Part shown: positions 1 through 8,313 of the stretch, in pieces | Layout of the letters: each line of letters starts with the position of its first letter | Numbering within the stretch: the first letter of the stretch is position 1 | Source of the DNA: Parvibaculum sp045863935 | GTDB lineage: Bacteria > Pseudomonadota > Alphaproteobacteria > Parvibaculales > Parvibaculaceae | DNA length: 64,000 nucleotides | NCBI RefSeq assembly: GCF_045863935.1 | Contig: NZ_BTVP01000006.1 | Coordinates: 1 to 64,000 of the forward strand | Reading direction: 5' to 3' | Position numbers and translations under genes: made by a program | The notes under the pieces: generated by a model | The model's input: the letters and a program-made list of their open reading frames with translations, nothing else | What the model was told of the DNA's origin: nothing | Database searches by the model: none

Positions 1-224
1 CAAATGGTCACGAGACTCTACTTCCGACTGGATGAAACTTGGGGCGCAGGTCAGCCGGCCTCGCGGAGCCGCTCCGCGGCGAGCAGGGCGCTTGCCACCC
101 TCGACATCCCGCCCCTTTTCCTTCATATTCCGGCGCGCTTACTGACAAAATTGAAGGCAGCGGGAAGCGGCCCGGGTGAGCGCCGTTGACGTAGCGGCTG
201 GAGGGGCTTAGGCCTTTTCAACCT
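1..224. other. stretch without a recognised gene
   Basis: Together with the repeat that follows, the first 403 bases hold no gene I can support. A 61-codon open frame at 4-189 exists but has no ribosome binding site and no recognisable family features. A short GC-rich hairpin lies near base 62-78 (CGCGGAG, CCG, CTCCGCG) without a T tract. The stretch may be the far downstream region of a gene outside the window. Confidence 0.5.
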
Positions 225-347
225 CGTCATGACCCGGCCCTCCCTTGGTGGCTAATCCGCCAAGGGCGGATAAAGGCGGGTCATCCACGTCTTTCTTCCG
301 GCCTTCTGGCAAAGACGTGGATGGCCCGCATGAAGCGGGCCATGACG
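225..347. repeat. long interrupted palindromic repeat, copy 1
   Basis: The outer arms begin CGTCATGACCCG and end GGGCCATGACG; the inner arms are TCATCCACGTCTTT and AAAGACGTGGATG. The same sequence in shorter form occurs at 11134-11223. Copy 1 carries about 35 extra bases in its left arm, themselves containing a small inverted repeat (CTTGGTGG, CCGCCAAG). It ends 56 bases before the acyl-CoA dehydrogenase start. It resembles the dispersed intergenic palindromes seen in many alphaproteobacterial genomes; its function is unknown. Confidence 0.75.
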
Positions 348-403
348 GACAAGTTCAGAATCTCGCAGACACAATTAGAGCCCGACCCAAAAGGAGCGCG
401 CCC

Positions 404-2254
404 ATGCCGAGCTACAAGGCCCCCGTGGAAGACTTCATGTTCCTGTTCCACGAGCTTCTCGAAATCGACAAGCGCGGCGAGGTGCCGGGCTTTGGCGACC
501 TGACGCCCGACATGACGCAGGCGATCCTCGAAGGCGGCGCGAAATTCTGCGAGGAGGTTCTGCAGCCGCTGAACCAGGTGGGCGACGAACACGGATGCGT
601 GCTGGAAAACGGCGTCGTGCGCACGCCGCCCGGATTTAAAGAGGCCTTCCAGAAATATTGCGAGGACGGCTGGAACCGTCTCGGCGCGCCGGAAGCGGCC
701 GGCGGCGCGGGGCTGCCCTCCGTCATCACCTTCGCCTTCACCGAAATGGGCATGTCGGCGAACCAGGCCTTCTCGATGTATCCGGGGCTCACGACGGCGG
801 CTTACTCGGCGCTCTGGGCGACGGGCGAGCCCTGGATGAAGGAACATGTCGCCAAGAAGATGATCTCCGGCGAATGGACCGGCACCATGTGCCTCACCGA
901 GCCGCATTGCGGCACCGACCTGAAGCTGATGAAGACCAAAGCCGTGGAGCAGGAAGACGGCACCTACCGCCTCTCGGGCACGAAGATCTTCATCTCGGGC
1001 GGCGACCACGACATGACCGACAACATCATCCACATGGTGATCGCGAAAATTCCGGGCGAGGACGGCAAGCTCGCCAACGACCTCTCGACCGTGAACTTCT
1101 TCATGGTGCCGAAGATGCTGGTCGACAAGGAGACCGGCGAGATCATCGGCCGCAACGGCGTTTCCTGCGGCTCCATCGAAAAGAAGATGGGCATCAAGGG
1201 CAACGCGACGGCGGTGCTGAATTTCGACGAGGCCGTGGCCTACCGCCTCGGCGGCGCGCCGAAGGAAAAGAAGACCGAGACCGGCGAAGTGAAGAAGTCG
1301 AAATCGGCCGGCATGGCCGGCATGTTCGGCATGATGAACGGCGCGCGCATGGGCGTCGGCATTCAGGGCATCGCGATCGGCGAAGTGGCCTATCAGAACG
1401 GCGTCGCCTACGCGAACGAACGGCTCGCGGGCCGCGCGCTGACCGGCGCGAAGAACCCGGACGGCCCGGCGGACCCGATCATGGTGTTCCCGGATGTGCG
1501 CCGCCTGCTGCTCTCCTCGCGCAGCTTCGTGGAAGGCGCCCGCGCGCTCGCCATGTATGTCTCGATGCTCTTCTCGCTCCAGGTCTTCGGCAAGGACGAG
1601 AAGGAACGCGAGGAAGCCGCCGACATGGCGCAGCTCATGACGCCGGTCATCAAGGCCTTCTTCACCGACCGCGGCTTCCAGGCGGCGAACGATTCGATGC
1701 AGGTCTTCGGCGGGCACGGCTATGTGCGCGATCACGGCATGGAGCAGTTCGTGCGCGATGCGCGCATCAACCAGGTCTATGAGGGCGCGAACGGCATTCA
1801 GGCGCTCGACCTCGTCGCCCGCAAGATGACCGCGAAGGGCGGCCGCGCGACCATGACCTTCTTTGCGAAGGTGGAGGAATTCATCAAGGCGAACGAGAAC
1901 GACGCCGAGATGAAGCCCTTCGTGGAACCGCTCCGCGCCGGCTACAAGCGCCTCGGCGAGGCGGCGGGCTGGCTGATGGAGAATGCGCCGAAGAATTACG
2001 ACAATGCGGGCGCGGCCTCCTACGACATGCTGAACATCTTCGGCACGGTGGCGCTTGGCTGGATGTGGGCGCAGATGGCGAAAGTCTCGCTCGCCAAGAT
2101 CAAGTCCGGCGAAGGCAACCAGGACTTCTACAAGCGCAAGCTGACGCTGGCGCGCTACTGGATGGAACGCGAAATGCCGCTGACAAGCGGCTGGCTCGAA
2201 CGCGCCAAGCAAGGCGCGGACGGCTTCATGGAACTCGACGCGGCAGCCTTCTGA
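404..2254 (+). CDS. acyl-CoA dehydrogenase, large C-terminal-extended type (FadE5/DmdC-like)
   Basis: Flavoprotein of 616 aa predicted to form a 2,3-enoyl-CoA from an acyl-CoA, passing electrons to ETF. The length (about 600 rather than 380 aa) fits the class with an N-terminal ACAD segment and an extra C-terminal domain, which includes DmdC and FadE5. Visible signatures are CLTEPHCGTDL for FAD/substrate binding near residue 165 and the catalytic-Glu motif YEGANGIQ near residue 460. The ATG at 404 is chosen because AAGGAG lies 7 bases upstream and the protein then begins MPSYKAP, typical of the class; an in-frame extension to 245 would run through the palindromic repeat. The substrate cannot be read from sequence. 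Confidence 0.9.
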   Translation: MPSYKAPVEDFMFLFHELLEIDKRGEVPGFGDLTPDMTQAILEGGAKFCEEVLQPLNQVGDEHGCVLENGVVRTPPGFKEAFQKYCEDGWNRLGAPEAAGGAGLPSVITFAFTEMGMSANQAFSMYPGLTTAAYSALWATGEPWMKEHVAKKMISGEWTGTMCLTEPHCGTDLKLMKTKAVEQEDGTYRLSGTKIFISGGDHDMTDNIIHMVIAKIPGEDGKLANDLSTVNFFMVPKMLVDKETGEIIGRNGVSCGSIEKKMGIKGNATAVLNFDEAVAYRLGGAPKEKKTETGEVKKSKSAGMAGMFGMMNGARMGVGIQGIAIGEVAYQNGVAYANERLAGRALTGAKNPDGPADPIMVFPDVRRLLLSSRSFVEGARALAMYVSMLFSLQVFGKDEKEREEAADMAQLMTPVIKAFFTDRGFQAANDSMQVFGGHGYVRDHGMEQFVRDARINQVYEGANGIQALDLVARKMTAKGGRATMTFFAKVEEFIKANENDAEMKPFVEPLRAGYKRLGEAAGWLMENAPKNYDNAGAASYDMLNIFGTVALGWMWAQMAKVSLAKIKSGEGNQDFYKRKLTLARYWMEREMPLTSGWLERAKQGADGFMELDAAAF

Positions 2255-2278
2255 GGCTTCGTTCGACGAATTGCAGGA

Positions 2279-2306
2279 AGGGCGCTTCGCAAGAGGCGCC
2301 CTTTTT
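2279..2306 (+). terminator. rho-independent terminator after the acyl-CoA dehydrogenase
   Basis: A 7-bp stem (AGGGCGC pairing with GCGCCCT) with a 10-base loop is followed by TTTTTG. It lies 25 bases after the stop codon. Confidence 0.75.
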
Positions 2307-2375
2307 GTTTTTGCCCAATTCCCCTGCGTCAGATAGCTTTCGCGCCATCGAAAATCCATCAGGGGAAACGCAAGC

Positions 2376-3143
2376 ATGAAAAATCTCTTCAGCGTCGAGG
2401 GCAAGACTGTCCTCGTCACCGGCGGCTCGCGCGGCATCGGCGAGATGATCGCGACCGGCTTCGTGGAAAACGGCGCGAAGGTCTATATCACCGCGCGCAA
2501 GGCGCAGGCCTGCAACGAGCTTGCGGAGGAACTGTCGAAGAAGGGCACCTGCATTTCGCTGCCCTTCGACCTCGGCACGATGGAGGGCATTCAGGGCATC
2601 GCGGCTGAACTCAGCAAGCGCGAGCCGAAGCTCGACGTGCTGATCAACAATGCGGGCGCGGCCTGGGGCGAGCCGATCGACGAGTACACGGAGAGCGGCT
2701 GGGACAAGGTGCAGAACATCAACCTGAAGGGCGTGTTCTTCCTGACGCAGAAGATGCTGCCGCTCTTGAGGAAATCGGCGAGCGCGGCAAACCCCGCCCG
2801 CGTGATCAACACGGCGAGCGTGAACGGCATCGAGCCGCCGGACCTCGAGACCTATGCCTATTCGTCCTCGAAGGCGGGCGTCATCATGCTGACGCGGCAC
2901 CTCGCCAAGCGCCTCGCGCGCGAGCATATCCTCGTGAATGCGATTGCGCCCGGACCCTTCCCGAGCCAGATGATGAAGGCGACGCTCGAAACCTTCGGCG
3001 ACGCGATCAAGGCGGGCAATCCGCTTGGCCGCATCGGCACGCCGGAAGACGCGGCGGGCGTTGCGATCTTCCTCGCCTCGCGGGCTTCGGCCTATACGAC
3101 CGGCGCGACCATTCCGGTCGATGGCGGCTCGGCGGAGGTTTGA
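2376..3143 (+). CDS. short-chain dehydrogenase/reductase (SDR)
   Basis: Classical SDR of 255 aa, an NAD(P)-dependent oxidoreductase in the cytoplasm. The cofactor motif TGGSRGIG lies at residues 15-22, NNAG near 90, the catalytic serine in TASVNG, and the YxxxK pair is Tyr162/Lys166 in YSSSKAG. The C-terminus has the usual SDR ending VDGGSAEV. AGGGGAA lies about 10 bases before the ATG. It follows an acyl-CoA dehydrogenase but has its own leader after a terminator. It is closest in style to RhlG/FabG-type ketoacyl reductases, but the substrate is not identifiable. Confidence 0.9.
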   Translation: MKNLFSVEGKTVLVTGGSRGIGEMIATGFVENGAKVYITARKAQACNELAEELSKKGTCISLPFDLGTMEGIQGIAAELSKREPKLDVLINNAGAAWGEPIDEYTESGWDKVQNINLKGVFFLTQKMLPLLRKSASAANPARVINTASVNGIEPPDLETYAYSSSKAGVIMLTRHLAKRLAREHILVNAIAPGPFPSQMMKATLETFGDAIKAGNPLGRIGTPEDAAGVAIFLASRASAYTTGATIPVDGGSAEV

Positions 3144-3174
3144 TACCGTTTCGGCACTGCTACTTATAAAAACC

Positions 3175-3307
3175 TGTCACCCCCGGGCTTGACCCGGGGG
3201 TCCAGGGGCGACGGGTGAAGGCGGTTACCGAAACGCCGAAGAGTCTTTGTGAAGAAGGACGCCGCTCACGCGGCTACTGGATTGCCGGGTCAAGCCCGGC
3301 AATGACA
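3175..3307. repeat. paired inverted repeat element
   Basis: Two hairpins face each other: a CCCCCGGGCTTGACCCGGGGG block at the left and TTGCCGGGTCAAGCCCGGCAA at the right. The ends TGTCA and TGACA are also complementary, so the whole 133 bp forms one large interrupted palindrome. It fills the gap between two convergent genes and touches the stop codon of the hydrolase at 3309. Confidence 0.7.
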
Positions 3308-3308
3308 T

Positions 3309-4385
3309 TCATTTTTTGAAGCGAATGAAATAGCTCCGCACCTTCGTCCACCAACGGCGGAAGAAGCCCTCGCGCGGGGGCACGTCGAAGACCGGCGCTT
3401 CGGCATCCGGCGCGAGCGTCTCGGGCAGCGCCTCCGTGACGGCGGGCTCCTTGAAGGGACGCTCCGGCGCGGGACGCGGCACGGGGCGCCGCGGCCCCGT
3501 CGCGCGCTCCGCCGCCGCGACGATGGCATCCGCGATGACGGGCACGAGCGCAATCGGCATGTCGTGGCCCATGCCCTGCACGACGCGCATCTCGGCGCCG
3601 GGAATATTCGCCGCCGTGTCGAGCCCGCCTGCCACCGGCACCAGCGGATCGTCCTCGCCATGCACTACGGTGGCCGGCACGGCGATCCTGCGCAGCTTCG
3701 CGCGGCGGTCGCCATCGGCCATCACCGCCGCCATCTGCCGCATCACGCCCGCAGGATAATAGGCGCGCGAGGCATCGCGGATCACCCATTCGCGCAGCGT
3801 CTCGCGGTCGGTCGGGAAGCCGGGTGAGCCCAGCACCTCATAGGTCTTCACCCCGCGCGCGACGATCGCATGGGTGTCGTGGGCGGCGGGCGCGGGCGAG
3901 AGGAAGAGACTGTAGACGCGGGGCTTGGCGGGCGGCAGCAGCGGATTGCCCGAACTCGACATGATGGAGGTGAGGGAGAGCGTCCGGTCCGGGAAATCGA
4001 AGGCGACATGCTGCGCGATCATGCCGCCCATCGACGCGCCGACGATATGCGCGCGCGCAATGTCCAGCGCATCGAGCAGGCCGGCGGCATCCGCCGCCAT
4101 GTCGGTGAGCGTGTAGGGCACGAAGGCGGACTTGCCTTGCATCAGCGCGAGCACCGCATCCGGCCAGACGAGCGCACGGTCGCGCTCCATGCGCGAGGAG
4201 AGACCGACATCGCGATTGTCGAAGCGGATGACGCGGTAGCCGCGCGAGACGAGCTCGCGGCACAGTTCGACGGGCCATTGGGTGAGCTGCGCGCCGAGCC
4301 CCATGATGAGGAGGATCGCTTCGTCCTTCTCGGAACCGAAGCTCTCATATTCGATCTCGATTCCGTTGGCACGGACCTTCGGCAT
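3309..4385 (-). CDS. alpha/beta hydrolase with unusual C-terminal tail (paralog 1 of 3)
   Basis: Alpha/beta-hydrolase-fold enzyme of 358 aa. Visible are the oxyanion region MGLGAQLTQW, the nucleophile elbow GASMGGMIAQ, the acid-strand segment VVHGEDDPLVP and the histidine in GMGHDMP. The start MPKVRANG is chosen by alignment with the paralog at 6521-7426 (MPQVKANG); an ATG 27 bases upstream has a ribosome binding site jammed against it. About 60 residues after the fold are absent from both paralogs: a proline/acidic linker followed by a basic-aromatic end (FFRRWWTKVRSYFIRFKK) that could contact membrane. It is a single gene between repeats. Substrate unknown. Confidence 0.85.
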   Translation of the reverse strand: MPKVRANGIEIEYESFGSEKDEAILLIMGLGAQLTQWPVELCRELVSRGYRVIRFDNRDVGLSSRMERDRALVWPDAVLALMQGKSAFVPYTLTDMAADAAGLLDALDIARAHIVGASMGGMIAQHVAFDFPDRTLSLTSIMSSSGNPLLPPAKPRVYSLFLSPAPAAHDTHAIVARGVKTYEVLGSPGFPTDRETLREWVIRDASRAYYPAGVMRQMAAVMADGDRRAKLRRIAVPATVVHGEDDPLVPVAGGLDTAANIPGAEMRVVQGMGHDMPIALVPVIADAIVAAAERATGPRRPVPRPAPERPFKEPAVTEALPETLAPDAEAPVFDVPPREGFFRRWWTKVRSYFIRFKK

Positions 4386-4481
4386 GCGCTGGATGCTCCA
4401 TTCAGGGCGCATCCTCCCCGAAAGAGTATGGGGATTCGCCAGGGCGGTGCCAAGGGCGGCGTCTCACTCTCGCATTGCAGT

Positions 4482-4625
4482 CCACCCTCCCCTTGGGGAG
4501 GGTCGAAATTCGTGCAGTGAAACGGAACGAATTTCGGGGCGGGGGCCGACCGGAACGCTGCTCCCCGCCCCGAGAAATTCTTCGCAAGCTCGAATTTCCC
4601 GACCCGCCCCAAAGGGGCGGGTGGG
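4482..4625. repeat. 144-bp palindromic repeat element
   Basis: The ends CCACCCTCCCC and the complementary GGGGCGGGTGG enclose further complementary blocks (GAAATTCGT, AAATTCTTCGCAAG, GGGGCGGG and CCCCGCCCC). The whole segment can fold as one long imperfect hairpin. It lies between two minus-strand genes and has no open frame of interest. Confidence 0.65.
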
Positions 4626-4645
4626 CTGCTAATTCAGAGACTCTG

Positions 4646-5362
4646 CTACTCCGCCGCCTGCTGCTTCAAGGCGTGGAGCGCCATGAGCATGCCATGCGCG
4701 ACGCCCTCGGCCGAGGCCGGGTTCTGGCCCGTCACGACGCGGCCCTCGCGGCAGACATGGCGCTCGAAGGGCTTGCCGCCATCGAAACGCGCACCGAGAC
4801 CGCGAAGCTGCGTTTCGAGCAGGAAGGGCACGATCCTGTCCTTCTCCGCCTTGCGTTCCTCCTCGTCGGTGAAGGAGTTGATGAGCCGGTCCTTCACGAA
4901 TGGCGTGCCGTCGGAGAGCCGCGCGCCGAGAAGACCGGCAGGCCCGTGACAGACCGCGCCGACCACCCCGCCCTTCTCGTAGATTTCCGAGACGAGACGC
5001 GACAGCGCGTCATTGTCCGGCATGTCCCACATGCAGCCGTGACCGCCGGGAAGATAGACGGCATCGAAATCCTTCGCCGCGAGCTTCGCGACAGGCACCG
5101 TGTTGTTGAGCGCCTTGACGGCTTTCGGGTCTTTCAGGAAGCGGCGCACCGATTCCGGACGCTTCGCCTCGTCGTCGGGAAGGCTCGACGGGTCGGCCGG
5201 CGGCTCGCCGCCCTCGATGGAACCGAGCGTTATCTCCGCGCCGTCATCGGCGAAGACATACCAGGGTGTCGTGAGCTCCTCGTAATGGAAGCCCGTTTCC
5301 TTGCCGGTGTCGCCGAGCTTGCCATGGGAGGTGAGGACGATTGCAATGCGTGACTTCGCCAT
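4646..5362 (-). CDS. DJ-1/PfpI family protein (class I glutamine-amidotransferase-like)
   Basis: A 238-aa protein of the DJ-1/ThiJ/PfpI superfamily. The N-terminal strand is RIAIVLTSHGKL, the conserved acidic strand is followed by YLPGGHG, and the nucleophile cysteine sits in AVCHGPAGLL. The size and the long N-terminal insertion match Hsp31/HchA-like members that act as glyoxalase III, deglycase or holding chaperone; which applies cannot be read here. The ATG at 5362 is chosen because AAAGGAG lies about 8 bases upstream; an in-frame ATG 21 bases earlier overlaps that site. It is transcribed alone between two repeat-bearing gaps. Confidence 0.85.
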   Translation of the reverse strand: MAKSRIAIVLTSHGKLGDTGKETGFHYEELTTPWYVFADDGAEITLGSIEGGEPPADPSSLPDDEAKRPESVRRFLKDPKAVKALNNTVPVAKLAAKDFDAVYLPGGHGCMWDMPDNDALSRLVSEIYEKGGVVGAVCHGPAGLLGARLSDGTPFVKDRLINSFTDEEERKAEKDRIVPFLLETQLRGLGARFDGGKPFERHVCREGRVVTGQNPASAEGVAHGMLMALHALKQQAAE

Positions 5363-5526
5363 CTCTCGCTCTCCTTTCTCCAATATGGAAAGCGCCTCGC
5401 GGAAGCACTCCGCGAAACGCGAAAGCCCCCTTGAGGAGAGAGATAGGTTTTGCGAATGGCAGGAAAAGCCTTATGGAGCCGGCACGCTCATGTTTCGCAT
5501 AATGCGGGAGCACACCACCCTCCCCA

Positions 5527-5575
5527 TGTCATCCCGGCGCCAGTCCCGGCGAAAGCCGGGAACACCGGGATGACA
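5527..5575. repeat. short palindromic repeat (TGTCATCCCGG type)
   Basis: The ends TGTCATCCCGG and CCGGGATGACA are exact inverted repeats around an inner hairpin TCCCGGC/GCCGGGA. It lies just downstream of the hydrolase at 5604. This is a common dispersed intergenic palindrome type; it could also act as a bidirectional terminator, but there is no T tract. Confidence 0.65.
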
Positions 5576-5603
5576 CCTGAGATGAACGGAGACGATGTCG
5601 AGA

Positions 5604-6521
5604 TTACTCCGCCGCCTGCCGCGCTTCGGCGGCGCGGGCGTGGGTGACGATGAGTTTCACATATTGCGGGCAGAGCTCGGCGGGCAGGTCGTGCCCCATG
5701 CCTTCGATCAGCACGTGCTTCGCGCCGGGAACGCATTTCGCCGTGTCCTCGCCACCGGCGGGCGGGACGAGCGGGTCGGCATCCCCGTGAATGACGAGGA
5801 AGGGCACGCGCACCTTTTTCAGATCGTCCACGCGGCTGCCGTCGCCGACGATCGCGGCATATTGCCGGACGCCGCCTTCGGGGTAGTACATGTGGTCGTA
5901 TTCGCGCGCGACGAGTTCATAAAGATCGTCTTCGGATTTCGGATAGGCCGAACTTTGATAGACGCGGCGGCCCTTCATGCGGTGACGGATGATGGCCTCG
6001 CGCTCTTCCGATTCCGGCTGCGCCTGCAGCGCCGTCATCGCCGCATCGGTCGCTCGCGGCAGGTCGGGATTGCCGGTGGTGGACATGATGGAGGTGACGG
6101 AGAGCAGACGCTCCGGGAAATGGATCGCCATGCGCTGCACGATCATGCCGCCCATGGAAATGCCCATGATGTGGGCGCGGGCAATGCCGAGCGCATCGAG
6201 GAGGCCGATGCCGTCCGCCGCCATGTCGGCAAGCGTATAGGGCATGTCGGGCGTCCGCCCTTCGCGCACGGCCGCGGCGACATCCGCCATCTTCGGCAGG
6301 CCGGTGAACTTCTCCGACTTGCCGACATCGCGATTGTCGTAGCGGATGACGCGGAAGCCTTCGGCCCGCAGGCCCTCCATCAACTCTTCCGGCCAGCTCA
6401 TCATGGTGGAGGTATAGCCGTTGACGAAGAGAATGGGCGTGCCGTCCGCCGGTCCGCGATCCTCGTAATTGATCGTGATGCCATTTGCCTTCACGGTTTT
6501 CATGTTCACGCTCATGGACAT
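5604..6521 (-). CDS. alpha/beta hydrolase (paralog 2 of 3)
   Basis: A 305-aa hydrolase. The N-terminal domain matches its neighbours: VKANGITINYEDRG, the oxyanion region FVNGYTSTMMSW, the nucleophile elbow GISMGGMIVQ, the acid strand VIHGDADPLVP and the histidine in GMGHDLP. The start codon overlaps the stop of the upstream paralog as TGATG, so the pair should be translationally coupled; in-frame ATGs at 6515 and 6503 are alternatives. It probably arose by tandem duplication, and the three paralogs have diverged substantially. Family members include esterases, lactonases and C-C hydrolases; the substrate is unknown. Confidence 0.85.
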   Translation of the reverse strand: MSMSVNMKTVKANGITINYEDRGPADGTPILFVNGYTSTMMSWPEELMEGLRAEGFRVIRYDNRDVGKSEKFTGLPKMADVAAAVREGRTPDMPYTLADMAADGIGLLDALGIARAHIMGISMGGMIVQRMAIHFPERLLSVTSIMSTTGNPDLPRATDAAMTALQAQPESEEREAIIRHRMKGRRVYQSSAYPKSEDDLYELVAREYDHMYYPEGGVRQYAAIVGDGSRVDDLKKVRVPFLVIHGDADPLVPPAGGEDTAKCVPGAKHVLIEGMGHDLPAELCPQYVKLIVTHARAAEARQAAE

Positions 6522-7426
6522 CACTCCGCCGCTTTCGCCGCGGCAGCGCGCCGCGCCGCCGCTTCGATGGCATCGGCGAAGGTGCCGACCAGCGCGAGCG
6601 GGAAATCGTGGCCCATGCCCGGCACCTCGCGAAGCTCCGCACCCGGAATGCTCTTCGCCGTGTCGCGCCCGCCCTCGACGGGGACGAGCGGATCGTCGAC
6701 GCCGTGCAACACGACGGTGGGGATCCGGACATTCTTCAGCTTCGCGCGGCGGTCGCCATTGGCGACGATGGCGGCCATCTGGCGCGCGACGCCGACGGGA
6801 TAGAGCGAGCGGTTCACATCGCGCGTGACCCACTGGCGCAGCGTTTCCTCATCCGTGCGGTAGCCGGGGCTGCCGATCGTGTTCCAGGCGAGAATGCCGC
6901 GCTCGATGGCGGCGGGGATGTCGCCTTCGGGCGCCGGCGTCATCAGTACGGCCATGGCTTCGGGCTTGCCCTGCGGCACTTCCGGATTGCCGGTGGTGGA
7001 CATGATGGAGGTGAGCGAGAGCGCGTGGCCTGGATGGTTCGCGGCGACGAGTTGCGCGATCATGCCGCCCATGGAGGCGCCCGCGATATGCGCGCGCTGA
7101 ACGCCGAGCGCATCGAGGAGACCGACGGCGTCCTTCGCCATCTCGTCGAGCGCATAGGGCGCGGTGGCGGGCTGGCCCGTCATCAGCGCCGTGAAGATCG
7201 CCGTCATGTCCGGCATGCCGAGATCGTCGAACTTGTGGGAGAGGCCGACATCGCGATTGTCGTAGCGGATGACGCGGTAGCCGCGCGAGACGAGCTCGTC
7301 GCAAAGCTCGACCGGCCACATGGTGAGCTGCGCGCCAAGGCCCATGATGAGGAGGATCGTTTCGCGGTCCTCCGGGCCGAAGCTTTCATATTCGAGCGTG
7401 ATGCCGTTCGCTTTTACCTGCGGCAT
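6521..7426 (-). CDS. alpha/beta hydrolase (paralog 3 of 3)
   Basis: A 301-aa hydrolase beginning MPQVKANGITLEYESFG. It has the oxyanion region MGLGAQLTMW, the nucleophile elbow GASMGGMIAQ, the acid strand VVLHGVDDPLVP and the histidine in GMGHDFP. It resembles the product of 3309-4385 closely through the catalytic domain but ends about 60 residues earlier. It is the first gene of a two-gene operon with 5604-6521 (TGATG overlap). The ATG at 7426 follows a GGAGG-like site. The 153-base gap to the divergent DsbA-fold gene should hold both promoters. Confidence 0.87.
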   Translation of the reverse strand: MPQVKANGITLEYESFGPEDRETILLIMGLGAQLTMWPVELCDELVSRGYRVIRYDNRDVGLSHKFDDLGMPDMTAIFTALMTGQPATAPYALDEMAKDAVGLLDALGVQRAHIAGASMGGMIAQLVAANHPGHALSLTSIMSTTGNPEVPQGKPEAMAVLMTPAPEGDIPAAIERGILAWNTIGSPGYRTDEETLRQWVTRDVNRSLYPVGVARQMAAIVANGDRRAKLKNVRIPTVVLHGVDDPLVPVEGGRDTAKSIPGAELREVPGMGHDFPLALVGTFADAIEAAARRAAAAKAAE

Positions 7427-7579
7427 GGATGGTCCTCCCTGATGACGATTTCGTGCGTTGTTTTGTCAAAAGCCTAGCAGCACTCTTGCGCGCGCCGCAT
7501 CCCAAACGATACTAATGAAAAACATTAAAGGCCGGACGGGAGAAGCCGGCAAGCCCTTAGCCCGAGGAGACACCGGACC

Positions 7580-8230
7580 ATGACGCTCGAATACGATCTC
7601 TTCTGGTCGTTCCGCTCGCCTTATTCCTATCTCGTGACGAAGCGCCTGATGGAATTCGAGCGCGACTACGACGTGAAGACGAATGTGCGGCCGGTCTATC
7701 CGATCGCCGTGCGCATTCCGGGCTTCTTCAAGCAGGTGAACCCGATGTGGCCGCCCTACCTGCTGAAGGACACGGTGCGGATCGCCGCAATGGAGGGCCT
7801 GCCTTACGCCTGGCCCTCGCCCGACCCCATCGTCATGGACATCAAGACGGGCGAAGTGCCCGCCGAACAGCCCTATATCCACCGGCTCACACGCGCGGGC
7901 GTGCTGGCGGCCGAGCGCGGCAAGGGCCTGCCTTTCCTCTATGAGGTCTCGAGCATCATCTTCGGCGGCGTGAAAAACTGGCACGAGAGAAGCCACCTGA
8001 AGGACGCCGCCGCGCGGGCGGGCCTCGACATGGCCGAACTCGACGCCACCGCCCTGAAGGAGAAGGACCGGCTCGAAGCCGTGATCGCGGAAAACGAGGC
8101 GGCGCAGAAGGCGTCTGGCCATTGGGGCGTGCCGCTGATGGTCTTCGAGGGCGAGCCCTTTTTCGGCCAGGACCGCTTCGGCCACCTCAAATGGCGGATG
8201 GAGCAGAAGGGGCTGGGGAAGCGGGGCTGA
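7580..8230 (+). CDS. DsbA-fold isomerase, 2-hydroxychromene-2-carboxylate isomerase-like
   Basis: A 216-aa thioredoxin-fold protein of the DsbA/kappa-GST class. The N-terminal active region reads WSFRSPYSYL, with serine in place of the CxxC of disulfide oxidoreductases, as in NahD-type glutathione-dependent isomerases. The C-terminus keeps the cis-proline region WGVPLMVFEG followed by FFGQDRF. There is no signal peptide, so it acts in the cytoplasm, unlike DsbA. The start has CCGAGGAGA about 12 bases upstream. A role in degradation of an aromatic ring or a conjugated acid is plausible but unproven. Confidence 0.8.
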   Translation: MTLEYDLFWSFRSPYSYLVTKRLMEFERDYDVKTNVRPVYPIAVRIPGFFKQVNPMWPPYLLKDTVRIAAMEGLPYAWPSPDPIVMDIKTGEVPAEQPYIHRLTRAGVLAAERGKGLPFLYEVSSIIFGGVKNWHERSHLKDAAARAGLDMAELDATALKEKDRLEAVIAENEAAQKASGHWGVPLMVFEGEPFFGQDRFGHLKWRMEQKGLGKRG

Positions 8231-8313
8231 CGCGGCGGCAAGCGCTGGACCCCAAGGGCCGCTCCGGATAGCCTCCGGGCTCACTCACAGAACCCGGACG
8301 GACCCCCCGAAAT

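Noticed and set aside
281..2437. 718-codon open frame on the minus strand opposite the first acyl-CoA dehydrogenase
   Set aside because: Its translation is Arg/His/Ala rich without any family motif, and the plus strand encodes a full dehydrogenase with a proper ribosome binding site. It is a GC-skew shadow.
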